Source of the DNA: Terrimesophilobacter sp044464485
Lineage (GTDB): Bacteria > Actinomycetota > Actinomycetes > Actinomycetales > Microbacteriaceae
DNA length: 64,000 nucleotides
Assembly (NCBI GenBank): GCA_044464485.1
Contig: JBIQLG010000002.1
Span: forward strand, 124,001-188,000
Direction: 5' to 3'
Numbering within the stretch: the stretch's first letter is position 1; each line of letters opens with the position of its first letter. The notes under the pieces are model-generated. The model was not told the origin of the DNA. It ran no database searches and saw only the letters and a list, made by a program, of their open reading frames with translations. Shown here one piece after another: positions 1 to 7,352 of the stretch. The translations under genes were made by a program, and so were the position numbers.

Positions 1-1
1 C

Positions 2-268
2 GAAACCGATGCGACCACCGCGCCGTCTTCGGATGTTGCCGAAGGTTTCGACGCGGGAGCACCCGACCACATTAAACGGTCGGATGAGGCTGCACCGAGT
101 TCGCCGACTGCAGTACCGTCGACAGTGCACTCCACCGCGGAACTGTTCGAATCGCAGCAGGGGATGACCGCGGACGCACCGCTGTGCCTCACCTGTGGCG
201 TCAAGATGCGTCCGGCCGGTTCCTGCTTCGTGTGCGAAAGCTGCGGCAGCACGAGCGGGTGCAGCTGA
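2..268 (+). CDS. nrdJ: Vitamin B12-dependent ribonucleotide reductase, C-terminal fragment
   Basis: Only the last 88 codons and a TGA stop are inside the window; the 5' part lies to the left. The class II enzyme reduces ribonucleotides to deoxyribonucleotides using adenosylcobalamin in the cytoplasm. The frame ends with a low-complexity linker and then a cysteine-rich tail: CLTCG, GSCFVCESCG and SGCS. This arrangement of paired CxxC motifs with a terminal redox-active cysteine tail is characteristic of the C-terminus of the NrdJ family, where the cysteines re-reduce the active site. The assignment rests on the tail alone because the catalytic barrel is not visible. The next gene starts 104 bases downstream on the same strand, with its own ribosome binding site. 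Confidence 0.85.
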   Translation, partial: ETDATTAPSSDVAEGFDAGAPDHIKRSDEAAPSSPTAVPSTVHSTAELFESQQGMTADAPLCLTCGVKMRPAGSCFVCESCGSTSGCS

Positions 269-372
269 CAGCACGGCCCCGGTAGCACACTCGCACACGC
301 GCACGGACGGTAACCCGCGCGGGTCGGAGAATCTGCTTACGGGCCGCGCCAACACCGACGATTGAGGTAACT

Positions 373-1533
373 GTGTCTGTCGAGACCGACGATTGGGATC
401 CCCGCAGCCCGGAAGTCCTGGGCAACCAGATCGCCGCGTACGACGACATGCGTTTACGCTGCCCTGTCGCTCACAGCGAGTACCTCGGTTGGTCGGTGTT
501 TCGCCACGAAGACGTCGTGGCTGTCGTGACGGACCATGAGACGTTCTCCAGCGAAGTGTCGAACCATCCCGCGGTGCCCAACGGTTTTGATCCGCCACGA
601 CACGGACCCTACCGTGAGCTGGTCAACCACTACTTCACAGCGGAACACATGAACGCGTTCGAACCAGTGTGCCGAAACCTTGCCCGCGAACTCGTTTCGC
701 GCATCCCCCGTGGTGTCGAGATCGAGTTCATCGCCGGGTTTGCGCTCGAGTACGCCCTGCAAGCACAGCGCACGTGGCTCGGCTGGCCCGACTACACCGT
801 GGATGCCCTGCGCCACTGGACGGCGCGAAACCACCGCGCAACGCTCGCGCGAAACCGGGAAGACCTGGACTCGGTGGCGGCCGAATTCGATGCGACCGTT
901 CGCCGTGTACTCGCCGACCACCGCGCGCACCCGGACACGAAATATGGCGACGCGGGCGACGTGATGTCCGAACTGCTGCGGGAACGTGTCAACGGCGTAC
1001 CGCTGAGCGATGACGAAATCGTCTCGATTCTTCGAAACTGGACGGTCGGCGAGCTCGGAACGATGTCCGCGAGTGTCGGCATCCTCGTGGCCTACCTCGC
1101 CGAGAATTCTGATGCACAGGATGCGCTGAGGCGCGACACCACGCACCTTTCCGCTGCCATCGACGAGATTTTGCGAATGCACTCCCCACTCATCGCCAAC
1201 CGAAGGGTTGCGACACGGGACGTGGAACTCGGCGGTCGCACTATTAAAGCCGGGGAACGTGTCAACGTGAACTGGGCGTCCGCCAACCGCGACGAAGCCC
1301 GGTTCGGGGATCCCGACGAATTCGCCCCGGATCGCAACGCGACCGACAACCTGCTGTACGGGCGCGGCATCCACGACTGCCCTGGCGCGCCTCTGGCCAG
1401 ACTGGAACTCGTGGTCGTGATGGAGGAGCTGCTCGCAGCAACCCGCGGCATCACGCGGCCGACGGGTTCGGTTCACGACTATGCGAGCTACCCGGCGAGC
1501 GGTTTTCGGACCCTGCCGATTGTGCTCGGCTAG
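373..1533 (+). CDS. Cytochrome P450
   Basis: A soluble 386-residue heme monooxygenase of bacterial length. The GTG start follows GAGG by five bases. The K-helix ExxR is EILR at residues 265-268, and the heme-ligand loop reads YGRGIHDCPG with the cysteine at residue 336. The substrate is unknown. Two details are atypical. The I-helix region reads GELGTMSAS instead of the usual acidic-Thr oxygen-activation pair. The C-helix region has DPPRH where many bacterial P450s have DPPEHT. No ferredoxin or ferredoxin reductase gene is adjacent, so redox partners must come from elsewhere. The gene stands alone between nrdJ and a convergent epimerase gene whose stop codon is 30 bases away. Family is certain; the reaction is not. 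Confidence 0.93.
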   Translation: MSVETDDWDPRSPEVLGNQIAAYDDMRLRCPVAHSEYLGWSVFRHEDVVAVVTDHETFSSEVSNHPAVPNGFDPPRHGPYRELVNHYFTAEHMNAFEPVCRNLARELVSRIPRGVEIEFIAGFALEYALQAQRTWLGWPDYTVDALRHWTARNHRATLARNREDLDSVAAEFDATVRRVLADHRAHPDTKYGDAGDVMSELLRERVNGVPLSDDEIVSILRNWTVGELGTMSASVGILVAYLAENSDAQDALRRDTTHLSAAIDEILRMHSPLIANRRVATRDVELGGRTIKAGERVNVNWASANRDEARFGDPDEFAPDRNATDNLLYGRGIHDCPGAPLARLELVVVMEELLAATRGITRPTGSVHDYASYPASGFRTLPIVLG

Positions 1534-1562
1534 CGCAATTCGACCGCGGCTACCCGCTCGCG

Positions 1563-3116
1563 TCACAGCACCTGTTCGTGCAATACCTGTGCAAGGAACG
1601 GGTTACGCTGTGCACGCGCGGCATTCCACGGCGGTGGCTGGCACTCCGGGCACCAATGCCCTGCGCGCAACACAAGGTACGCGGTTGCCGAAAACGTGTG
1701 CCCTTCCGCGCACCGCCACGGCACGGGAACGTGCAGGTCCCCGGACTCTACTGTCTCCGTGAGACAATCGCCGCCGCGGAACCGCGCAGCCGACACCAGC
1801 TCCGCACGCCCAATCTGCGCATCCGGCAGCGCGTCGTCGTAACCGTGAGCTAACGGTGAACCTGCCCCGGATGAATCCGTGCCGACCGTTCCAGACGGCA
1901 CGGCGCCAGACGGCGCATGACCAGACGGCGCATCACCAGACGGCGCATCGCGAGTCGGAACGGCGCGTGACGGCACGGCAATCGGCTCGCTCCAGTCGGG
2001 GATGCGCTCCCATGCGTCACGGGAACCGAAAAATGCGGAAACACGTTCGTGATCATCCGATTCAATCCAGTGCAACGGGCCTTCCGGGGCCCGCGCCATC
2101 CGCTTCATCACGAGTTCGCGAATGAGCCACCGCGGAATGATGCGCCCGAGCCCGATCCGCAAATACCACGGCGCGGATGCTGCCACCTGAGCCACGTAGT
2201 CGTCAAGACTGTCCCGCCGAAAATGCAGGTAGCGCTCGAGCACATCCGAGTCGAGGAACCACTGGCAGTGAAAATTCTTCAGTGCGAACCAATTGCGTCG
2301 CGTGAGCTGAGAGAGCCGACCAAGGTGGAGCACGCCGAAAATTCGGTCCAGATACTCCACGTAACCCACTCGACAGGTTTCACCACCACCGATGTTGTAG
2401 ACGCGTCGCCAGAACTCGTCTGGCACCTCATCCTCTGCCGCATTCGCCATGAGGCGCCCCGAGTCGCGGGCGGTCACGAACTCGAACAGGGTGTTGACGG
2501 GCTGGTGAAACAAAATCGGATGCAGCAAGCTCAGCAAATGCGGGATGCAAATGAACGTCTGCCGGAGCGACACCCAATGTCGCAAACCGGACTCCACAAC
2601 GAGCCGCTCGGATTCAATCTTGCTCACTGCGTAATGGTCGCCAACAGCAGGCGTAATCGGATCCCCCACTCTCCCCCAGTGGATGGGCGGCAGACGACTC
2701 CCCGTCATCGCAACCGAGCCCACCGTGACGAGCTTCACCGCGTCAGGGTTGGGTTGCTCCCGGATGGCGCGCAGAATATTCCGGATCGAACCCACATTGA
2801 TCTGCTCGGTAACGACGGGGTCGCGATCCGCAGCAGGCGAAATGAGGGCCGCCGTGTGCAGGACGATGTCCGCACCTGTCACAGCATCCAGGACGCTCGC
2901 GTAATCGCGCAGGTCACCCCACACAATGCGAATGCCCGGCTCGTCCAGGTACCGTCGAAGTGCCCGCCGTCCGTGTTTGCTCGCTCTGGCGAGAATCACG
3001 ATGTCGAAGCGGTCCCGGCGGCCCAACAGTTCGACCAGTGTGGCGGAACCCATCGACCCGGTCGCTCCCGTGAGGAGAACAGTCTTTTTGCTTGCCGGGC
3101 TGCCGGATCCCGTCAT
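1563..3116 (-). CDS. NAD(P)-dependent epimerase/dehydratase-type protein with C-terminal zinc-ribbon-like domain
   Basis: A 517-residue protein starting at ATG, seven bases after the stop of the VKOR gene, so it is the last gene of the mod operon. The N-terminal half is an extended SDR: a GATGSMG nucleotide-binding loop near residues 16-22 and an active-site YAVSK. After about residue 390 comes a linker of repeated five-residue units (D/HAPSG), followed by a C-terminal segment with the spacing CAEGH-x15-CPEC, which looks like a treble-clef or zinc-ribbon metal site. Substrate unknown. Upstream in-frame codons exist, but they overlap the preceding gene. The fusion and the repeat linker are unusual for this fold. 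Confidence 0.8.
   Translation of the reverse strand: MTGSGSPASKKTVLLTGATGSMGSATLVELLGRRDRFDIVILARASKHGRRALRRYLDEPGIRIVWGDLRDYASVLDAVTGADIVLHTAALISPAADRDPVVTEQINVGSIRNILRAIREQPNPDAVKLVTVGSVAMTGSRLPPIHWGRVGDPITPAVGDHYAVSKIESERLVVESGLRHWVSLRQTFICIPHLLSLLHPILFHQPVNTLFEFVTARDSGRLMANAAEDEVPDEFWRRVYNIGGGETCRVGYVEYLDRIFGVLHLGRLSQLTRRNWFALKNFHCQWFLDSDVLERYLHFRRDSLDDYVAQVAASAPWYLRIGLGRIIPRWLIRELVMKRMARAPEGPLHWIESDDHERVSAFFGSRDAWERIPDWSEPIAVPSRAVPTRDAPSGDAPSGHAPSGAVPSGTVGTDSSGAGSPLAHGYDDALPDAQIGRAELVSAARFRGGDCLTETVESGDLHVPVPWRCAEGHTFSATAYLVLRAGHWCPECQPPPWNAARAQRNPFLAQVLHEQVL
1891..1948. repeat. 15-bp tandem repeat inside the epimerase gene
   Basis: CCAGACGGCGCAT-type units begin near 1891, 1906, 1921 and 1936, a period of 15 bases (five codons). 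They encode the (D/H)APSG linker repeats between the SDR domain and the zinc-ribbon-like tail. Unit-number changes would stay in frame. Confidence 0.8.
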
Positions 3117-3123
3117 CACCACG

Positions 3124-3753
3124 TCATCCGAACAGTTCGCCCACGATATCGAGCTGCCACTGCGCGAGGACGGCGATGATGAGATAGCACGCGAGCGTGA
3201 TGAGCGGGATCCACCCGAATGCCGCGCGCGCAAAGTGCATCGCCGAATCCGGCACCCCGAGCGCGCCCGAGCGCAGCGCGTGCAGCACGACGATCCAGAA
3301 CAGCGGAATGGTGACCGCCCAGGTCACCATGCACCACGGACACAGAACATGAATCGTGAACAGACTTTCGCTGATGAACCACACGACGAGCGCGAGCGAT
3401 CCCGCGGCGGCCAGTGCGTAGAGCGCCCAAAACCATTTTGCGAACGCTGCGCCCGCGAGGAGGCCCACGCCGACGGTGACGGTTGCGCTCCAGAGCACGA
3501 TGCCCAGAAGCGAATTGGGGAACCCGAAGAGTTCGCCTTGCGGGGAGTTCAGGTTGGTGCTGCATCCGACGAGCACGCTGAAGTTGCAGCCGAGGTCGGC
3601 ATCCGGATTCTCTAGGAGCGTGAACTTGTCGAGCGTGAGCGCAAACGCGGCGACAAACCCGACCACACCGAGCACGATGAGCGAAATTCCGAGCCCGAGC
3701 TGCCGTTCGTGCACGGGATCGATGACCGCGGGCTGAGTCTCAGTCTTCGTCAC
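3124..3753 (-). CDS. Vitamin K epoxide reductase (VKOR) family membrane protein
   Basis: A 209-residue membrane protein with about five hydrophobic segments. The GTG start was chosen because GGGAGG lies eight bases upstream and the codon falls four bases after the modC stop; a longer frame would run into modC. The VKOR redox centre is visible as CPWC at residues 138-141, and the loop cysteine pair is at 56 and 64. Bacterial VKORs reoxidise DsbA-like thiol oxidases at the outer face of the membrane and pass electrons to quinone. It lies between modC and the epimerase gene in one transcription unit. No DsbA partner is in the window. Family confident; its link to molybdate transport is only positional. 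Confidence 0.87.
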   Translation of the reverse strand: MTKTETQPAVIDPVHERQLGLGISLIVLGVVGFVAAFALTLDKFTLLENPDADLGCNFSVLVGCSTNLNSPQGELFGFPNSLLGIVLWSATVTVGVGLLAGAAFAKWFWALYALAAAGSLALVVWFISESLFTIHVLCPWCMVTWAVTIPLFWIVVLHALRSGALGVPDSAMHFARAAFGWIPLITLACYLIIAVLAQWQLDIVGELFG

Positions 3754-3757
3754 GCCT

Positions 3758-4984
3758 CTATCCTCCCATTGGCCGGGGAGCATTTCGCGACGGATACACG
3801 GTGACAAATGTCGGATCGATCGTCACCGTCACCGTCGAACCCTCCCGCAGACCGGATGCCAGAAGTTCCGCGGTCGTCAGTTCCGCGGCAAGCGTCTCAC
3901 CGACAAACGGAACACGGATGCCGACGGCCGAAGGCTCCAACGCTCCGACCTGCGCCTCCCATGAGAACCCGGCACTGTCGGCGTCGCTGTGCGGCGCGGT
4001 GTCGCTGTGCGGCGCGGTTTCGCTGTGCGGCGCGGTTTCGCTGCGCGGCCCGGTCATCGCACTTATCCGCACCGCAGTCGGCGGGAATGCTGCGACCACC
4101 GCCGTCCCTGTCGCGGTCATCCCAGTCGCGGTCCCGGTCCCCGTCGCCGTCGCCATCTGCGTCCCACCGCGCGCGGAGTCCCGGGCGACGGCGCCCACTC
4201 GTCGACCGTCCCTGCACAGCACCGAGCCGTCGTCGTCGAGCGTGCCCACCATCACGTTGAGACCCACAAGTTTCGCCGCGAACTCGTTCAACGGCTGCGC
4301 AAGCACGGTTTCGCGATCGCCGATATCCACGATGCGCCCATCATCGATAATTGCTACCCGATCGGCCAGAACCATCGCGTCCACCACGTCGTGCGTTACG
4401 ACGATGGTGGGAACCCCCGTCGACGCCAGATGCTCGCGCAGCAGTGTGCGAACGGATGCGGCATTCTGGACATCCAGTGCCGCCATCGGCTCATCGAGCA
4501 GCAGCAATTGCGGCTCGGCTGCGAGCGCGCGCGCTATCGCGACCTTCTGCTGTTGGCCCCCGGAAAGCTGTGCGGGTCGGCGATCCGCGAGTTCCGCGAC
4601 TCCCATGGATCGCAGCCAGCCATCGGCCGATGTGCGTGCGTCGTGCGGTCCAACGCCGTTCGACCTGAGCCCGAAGGCTACGTTGTCGCGCGCAGTCAAA
4701 TGAGGAAAGAGCAACGGGTCCTGACCGAGCAGCCCCACGCGGCGCGAGTGAGGAGAAACCGCGACGTCTCGCTTACGCGCACCCCCCCTGCGGGTCAGCA
4801 CGCGTCCGTTCACCTCGACGGTTCCATTCTCGGGCGCAATGAGGCCGGCGATGGTGGCAAGAAGGGTCGATTTGCCCGACCCGTTTGGGCCGAGAAGCGC
4901 GAGCGTTTCGCCATCCGCGACGCTGAGGTTCGCTTCCAGAGTGAAGTCACCCCGGCGCACGCGGACGTTTATCTTCAGTGCCAC
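3758..4984 (-). CDS. modC: Molybdate ABC transporter, ATP-binding protein ModC
   Basis: A 408-residue ATPase that powers the ModAB molybdate importer. GTG start, one base after the modB stop, with GGAG seven bases upstream. Visible motifs: Walker A GPNGSGKST at 32-40, the signature LSGGQQQ, Walker B LLLLDEP and the switch histidine in VVTHD. The C-terminal third is a TOBE/Mop-type domain, but it is interrupted by two low-complexity stretches, one of alternating Thr/Ala/Gly and one of repeated SETAPH/SDTAPH units. These make the protein longer than the usual 350-365 residues. Canonical residues of the ATPase core are intact, so it is probably functional. Confidence 0.92.
   Translation of the reverse strand: MALKINVRVRRGDFTLEANLSVADGETLALLGPNGSGKSTLLATIAGLIAPENGTVEVNGRVLTRRGGARKRDVAVSPHSRRVGLLGQDPLLFPHLTARDNVAFGLRSNGVGPHDARTSADGWLRSMGVAELADRRPAQLSGGQQQKVAIARALAAEPQLLLLDEPMAALDVQNAASVRTLLREHLASTGVPTIVVTHDVVDAMVLADRVAIIDDGRIVDIGDRETVLAQPLNEFAAKLVGLNVMVGTLDDDGSVLCRDGRRVGAVARDSARGGTQMATATGTGTATGMTATGTAVVAAFPPTAVRISAMTGPRSETAPHSETAPHSDTAPHSDADSAGFSWEAQVGALEPSAVGIRVPFVGETLAAELTTAELLASGLREGSTVTVTIDPTFVTVYPSRNAPRPMGG
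3984..4055. repeat. 18-bp tandem repeat inside modC
   Basis: Four consecutive 18-base units (TCGCTGTGCGGCGCGGTT type) start at 3984, 4002, 4020 and 4038. They encode six-residue SETAPH-like repeats in the TOBE region of ModC. A second, hexameric GTCGCG/GTCCCG-like run follows at roughly 4105-4160. Confidence 0.88.
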
Positions 4985-4985
4985 G

Positions 4986-5804
4986 TCACCGCTCCGGTTC
5001 GCTGCGCCAGCTGCGCAGAAGCAACAAAATGCCGATAGCTACGACGATCAGCAACAGCGACAAAGCGATGGCCGAGTCCTGCGTGACACCCGCACCATTG
5101 AATGCGGTGTAGATGGCCAACGGCATGGTGCGGGTAATTCCTGCTGCGTTGCCCGCAAAAAGCGCGGTCGCGCCAAACTCTCCGAGCGCCCGCGCGAAAC
5201 AGAGCACGGTCCCTGACACGACGCCTGGCAGGATGAGCGGCAGAGTGATGCGGCGAAAAACCGTCCACCTGCCCGCTCCGAGAGTCGCGGCAACGATGTC
5301 GAATCGGGTGCCCGCCGTGCGCAAGGCACCCTCCACCGAAATCACGAGAAACGGCAACGCCACGAACGATTGCGCGAGCACGACCGCTGCAGTGGTGAAC
5401 GGAATTCGGATGCCGAACGCGACATCCAGAACTCCGCCGATAAGCCCGTTGCGCCCGAGAAGATACAGCAGGGCAATACCGCCGACGAGCGGCGGCATCA
5501 CGAGCGGCAGTGTTGTGAGGGCCCGAAGAATCCCGGAAACACGATTGCCGGAACGCGCGATGACGAGAGCCAACGGCACTCCCACAAGGACGCAGAGCGC
5601 TGTTGCGGTCAGCGAGGTTTGCAGAGACAGGAGCAAAGCGGATGTGGCCTCCCGCGAGATGATCGCCGCCGGAACTCGAGGCCAATCCGCTCGCACGACG
5701 AGCCCCACCACGGGGAACACGAGCAAGCTGAAACCCAACGCAGCAGGAAGGTACAGCAAACGGGGAATCCCCGTGCCGTTCAACCACGGCGGTCGTCTAT
5801 TCAT
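4986..5804 (-). CDS. modB: Molybdate ABC transporter, permease ModB
   Basis: A 272-residue inner-membrane permease with about six membrane segments, the channel of the molybdate importer. The EAA-loop region and the sequence EFGATALFAGN are typical of ModB. It overlaps nothing upstream: a 208-base repeat-rich spacer separates it from modA, and a single base separates its stop from the modC start. The ribosome binding site before the ATG is poor, so the long upstream spacer may influence its translation. Confidence 0.92.
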   Translation of the reverse strand: MNRRPPWLNGTGIPRLLYLPAALGFSLLVFPVVGLVVRADWPRVPAAIISREATSALLLSLQTSLTATALCVLVGVPLALVIARSGNRVSGILRALTTLPLVMPPLVGGIALLYLLGRNGLIGGVLDVAFGIRIPFTTAAVVLAQSFVALPFLVISVEGALRTAGTRFDIVAATLGAGRWTVFRRITLPLILPGVVSGTVLCFARALGEFGATALFAGNAAGITRTMPLAIYTAFNGAGVTQDSAIALSLLLIVVAIGILLLLRSWRSEPER

Positions 5805-6012
5805 GACACGCAGTCACTCATGACAAATACCTGGCCATGTTCAGCACGACACTGCACAGTGCGCAGGACTTGACGGTTCGTGCGTCGTTCGTGCGCGGTT
5901 TCGTGCGCGGGTTCGTGCGCGGTCAGTACGGCGGTCAGTGCACGGTCTCTGCGCGGTCTCTGCGCGGTCAGTACGGCGGTCAGTGCACGGTCTCTGCGCG
6001 GTCGGTTCGCGT
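5805..6012. repeat. Repeat-rich spacer between modA and modB
   Basis: This 208-base gap inside the mod operon holds two tandem arrays. From about 5889 to 5920 the unit TTCGTGCGCGG is repeated three times. From 5921 a 45-base unit starting GGTCAGTACGGCGGTCAGTG is repeated, with the second copy beginning at 5966 and diverging after 37 bases. A 71-codon leftward frame runs through it, but it consists only of repeat translation and has no ribosome binding site. I see no terminator and no promoter of good quality. Confidence 0.85.
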
Positions 6013-6852
6013 TCACGGTGTTCCAAAACCGTATGTGGCGAGAATTTTCTGTCCCTCCGGCGACAGCACGAACGCGACGAACACTTTCGCAGCCCTGAGG
6101 TTCGTCGAATCCTTCAACACGGCGATGGGGTAGTGGTTCACTGCGCGGTCTGCATTCGCGATGCGGATACCGTCGACGGCACCCGCGGAGGCCGCGACGT
6201 CTGTTGCGTAGACGAGGCCCGCATCCGCTTCACCCAATTGGACCTTGGTGAGGACGGCTTTCACATTCTGTTCTTCACTCGCCGGCGTCACCGTGATGCG
6301 ATCCAGATCCAGCAGCGTGTGGGACGCGGTGCCGCAGGGAACCGCCGGCGCGCACAGCACAGTAGTTATTTCCGGGTTCGCCAGATCGGCCAGACCCGTG
6401 ATGTGTTTGGGGTTGCCGGGTTGAACCGCGATCTGAAGCACGTTTGTCGCGAAAACGGTGCCTTCGCCGCCAATGCGATCGCTCACTTTCGCCATATTCG
6501 CCTGATCGGCGGAGGCAAAAACATCCGCGGGCGCGCCCTCATTGATTTGTGTCGCAAGGGTCGATGATCCGTCAAATGAGATCGGATTCACGGTCACCCC
6601 CTTGTGGTCTGCCGCGAAAGCCGAAGCAAGCTCACCGAAGGACGCCGTCAGGGATGCCGCCGCGAAAATCGTGAGCTCTCCCGTGAGTCCTCCTGTGAGT
6701 CCTCCTGTGTGCGCGGAACCCGAACTCGTTGGTTGTGCAACCCCCGTCGACGAGGTCGGTGAGCACGCAGAAAGCGAAAATGCCGCGCCCACCAGCGCAG
6801 TCACCGCGAGTGCGGTCACGACCAAGGGACGACGGCCGCCGCGGCGAATCAC
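6013..6852 (-). CDS. modA: Molybdate ABC transporter, substrate-binding lipoprotein ModA
   Basis: A 279-residue secreted lipoprotein: basic N-terminus, hydrophobic segment, and lipobox LSAC with the lipidated cysteine at residue 30. The mature part begins with TIFAAASL and contains INEGAPADVFASAD and GLVYATDVAA, typical of ModA. It captures molybdate or tungstate at the outer face of the membrane and delivers it to ModBC. The GTG start overlaps the stop of the preceding regulator gene by four bases (GTGA), indicating translational coupling. Just after the lipid anchor is a short repeat of GLTG units, encoded by 12-base repeats near 6680-6712. Confidence 0.92.
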   Translation of the reverse strand: MIRRGGRRPLVVTALAVTALVGAAFSLSACSPTSSTGVAQPTSSGSAHTGGLTGGLTGELTIFAAASLTASFGELASAFAADHKGVTVNPISFDGSSTLATQINEGAPADVFASADQANMAKVSDRIGGEGTVFATNVLQIAVQPGNPKHITGLADLANPEITTVLCAPAVPCGTASHTLLDLDRITVTPASEEQNVKAVLTKVQLGEADAGLVYATDVAASAGAVDGIRIANADRAVNHYPIAVLKDSTNLRAAKVFVAFVLSPEGQKILATYGFGTP

Positions 6853-7256
6853 GAGTCCGCACCGTTCGGCGTTTCCACAATCACCATGGTCGCTTTGACG
6901 ACGGCAACAGCGAGTGAACCGACTTCGAACCCCAGTTCGCGCACGGCTTCAGTCGACATGAGCGAGACGATGCGATGCGGTCCGCACTGCATTTCCACCT
7001 GAGACATCACGGTGTCGCGTGCAATTGCGGTCACGAGACCGACCATCCGGTTGCGTGCGCTGCTTCCGACGCGGGATGGGTCTTCCGGTGCGACCGCGAT
7101 TTCCTGCGCTCGCCGTGCGAGTTCGGCACCGGCAATCACCTGCCGCCCTGCGTCATCTTCCGACACGTTCAGTGCGTCGGTGGCGACCCATCGGCGCACC
7201 GTGTCATCGCTGACCCCAAGCAACCGCGCCGCTTCACTGATCCGATAATGCGACAT
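6849..7256 (-). CDS. HTH/TOBE molybdate-responsive regulator or Mo-binding protein
   Basis: A 135-residue protein that opens the mod operon. Residues 3-50 form an excisionase/MerR-like helix-turn-helix (ISEAARLLGVSDDTVRRWV). Residues about 65-132 form one TOBE/Mop domain (RNRMVGLVTAI, IVSLMSTEAV), the oxyanion-binding fold used by ModE and molbindins. It therefore probably senses molybdate and may control its own operon and the divergent moeA. An earlier ATG exists at 7265, but a TAATAT -10 box ends seven bases before the ATG at 7256, so I chose that as a leaderless start. It is shorter than ModE of proteobacteria and carries a different DNA-binding domain. Confidence 0.8.
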   Translation of the reverse strand: MSHYRISEAARLLGVSDDTVRRWVATDALNVSEDDAGRQVIAGAELARRAQEIAVAPEDPSRVGSSARNRMVGLVTAIARDTVMSQVEMQCGPHRIVSLMSTEAVRELGFEVGSLAVAVVKATMVIVETPNGADS

Positions 7257-7263
7257 ATCAGGC

Positions 7264-7269
7264 ATATTA
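7264..7269 (-). promoter_or_regulatory. -10 box of leaderless mod operon promoter
   Basis: On the minus strand TGATAATAT forms an extended -10 (TG-N-TAATAT). Seven bases separate it from the ATG at 7256, so transcription should start at or next to the A of that codon. No convincing -35 is seen. Confidence 0.55.
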
Positions 7270-7339
7270 TCACCGTATTTGCGGCGAATTTCGTCCTAGG
7301 GTGCGCTTTCGACCCGGCCCCGCCCGACGCGCGGTTCAT

Positions 7340-7345
7340 TAGAGT
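7340..7345 (+). promoter_or_regulatory. -10 box of leaderless moeA promoter
   Basis: TAGAGT fits the actinobacterial TANNNT -10 and lies exactly seven bases before the moeA ATG. No Shine-Dalgarno sequence is present, so a leaderless mRNA is likely. The box is about 75 bases from the divergent mod promoter. Confidence 0.5.
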
Positions 7346-7352
7346 GGATACC

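Noticed and set aside
269..372. Cobalamin riboswitch near nrdJ
   Set aside because: The gap is after nrdJ, only 104 bases long, and has no cobalamin-box-like sequence.
5801..6016. 71-codon leftward frame in the modA-modB spacer
   Set aside because: It is a translation of tandem repeats, overlaps the ends of both neighbours and has no ribosome site.
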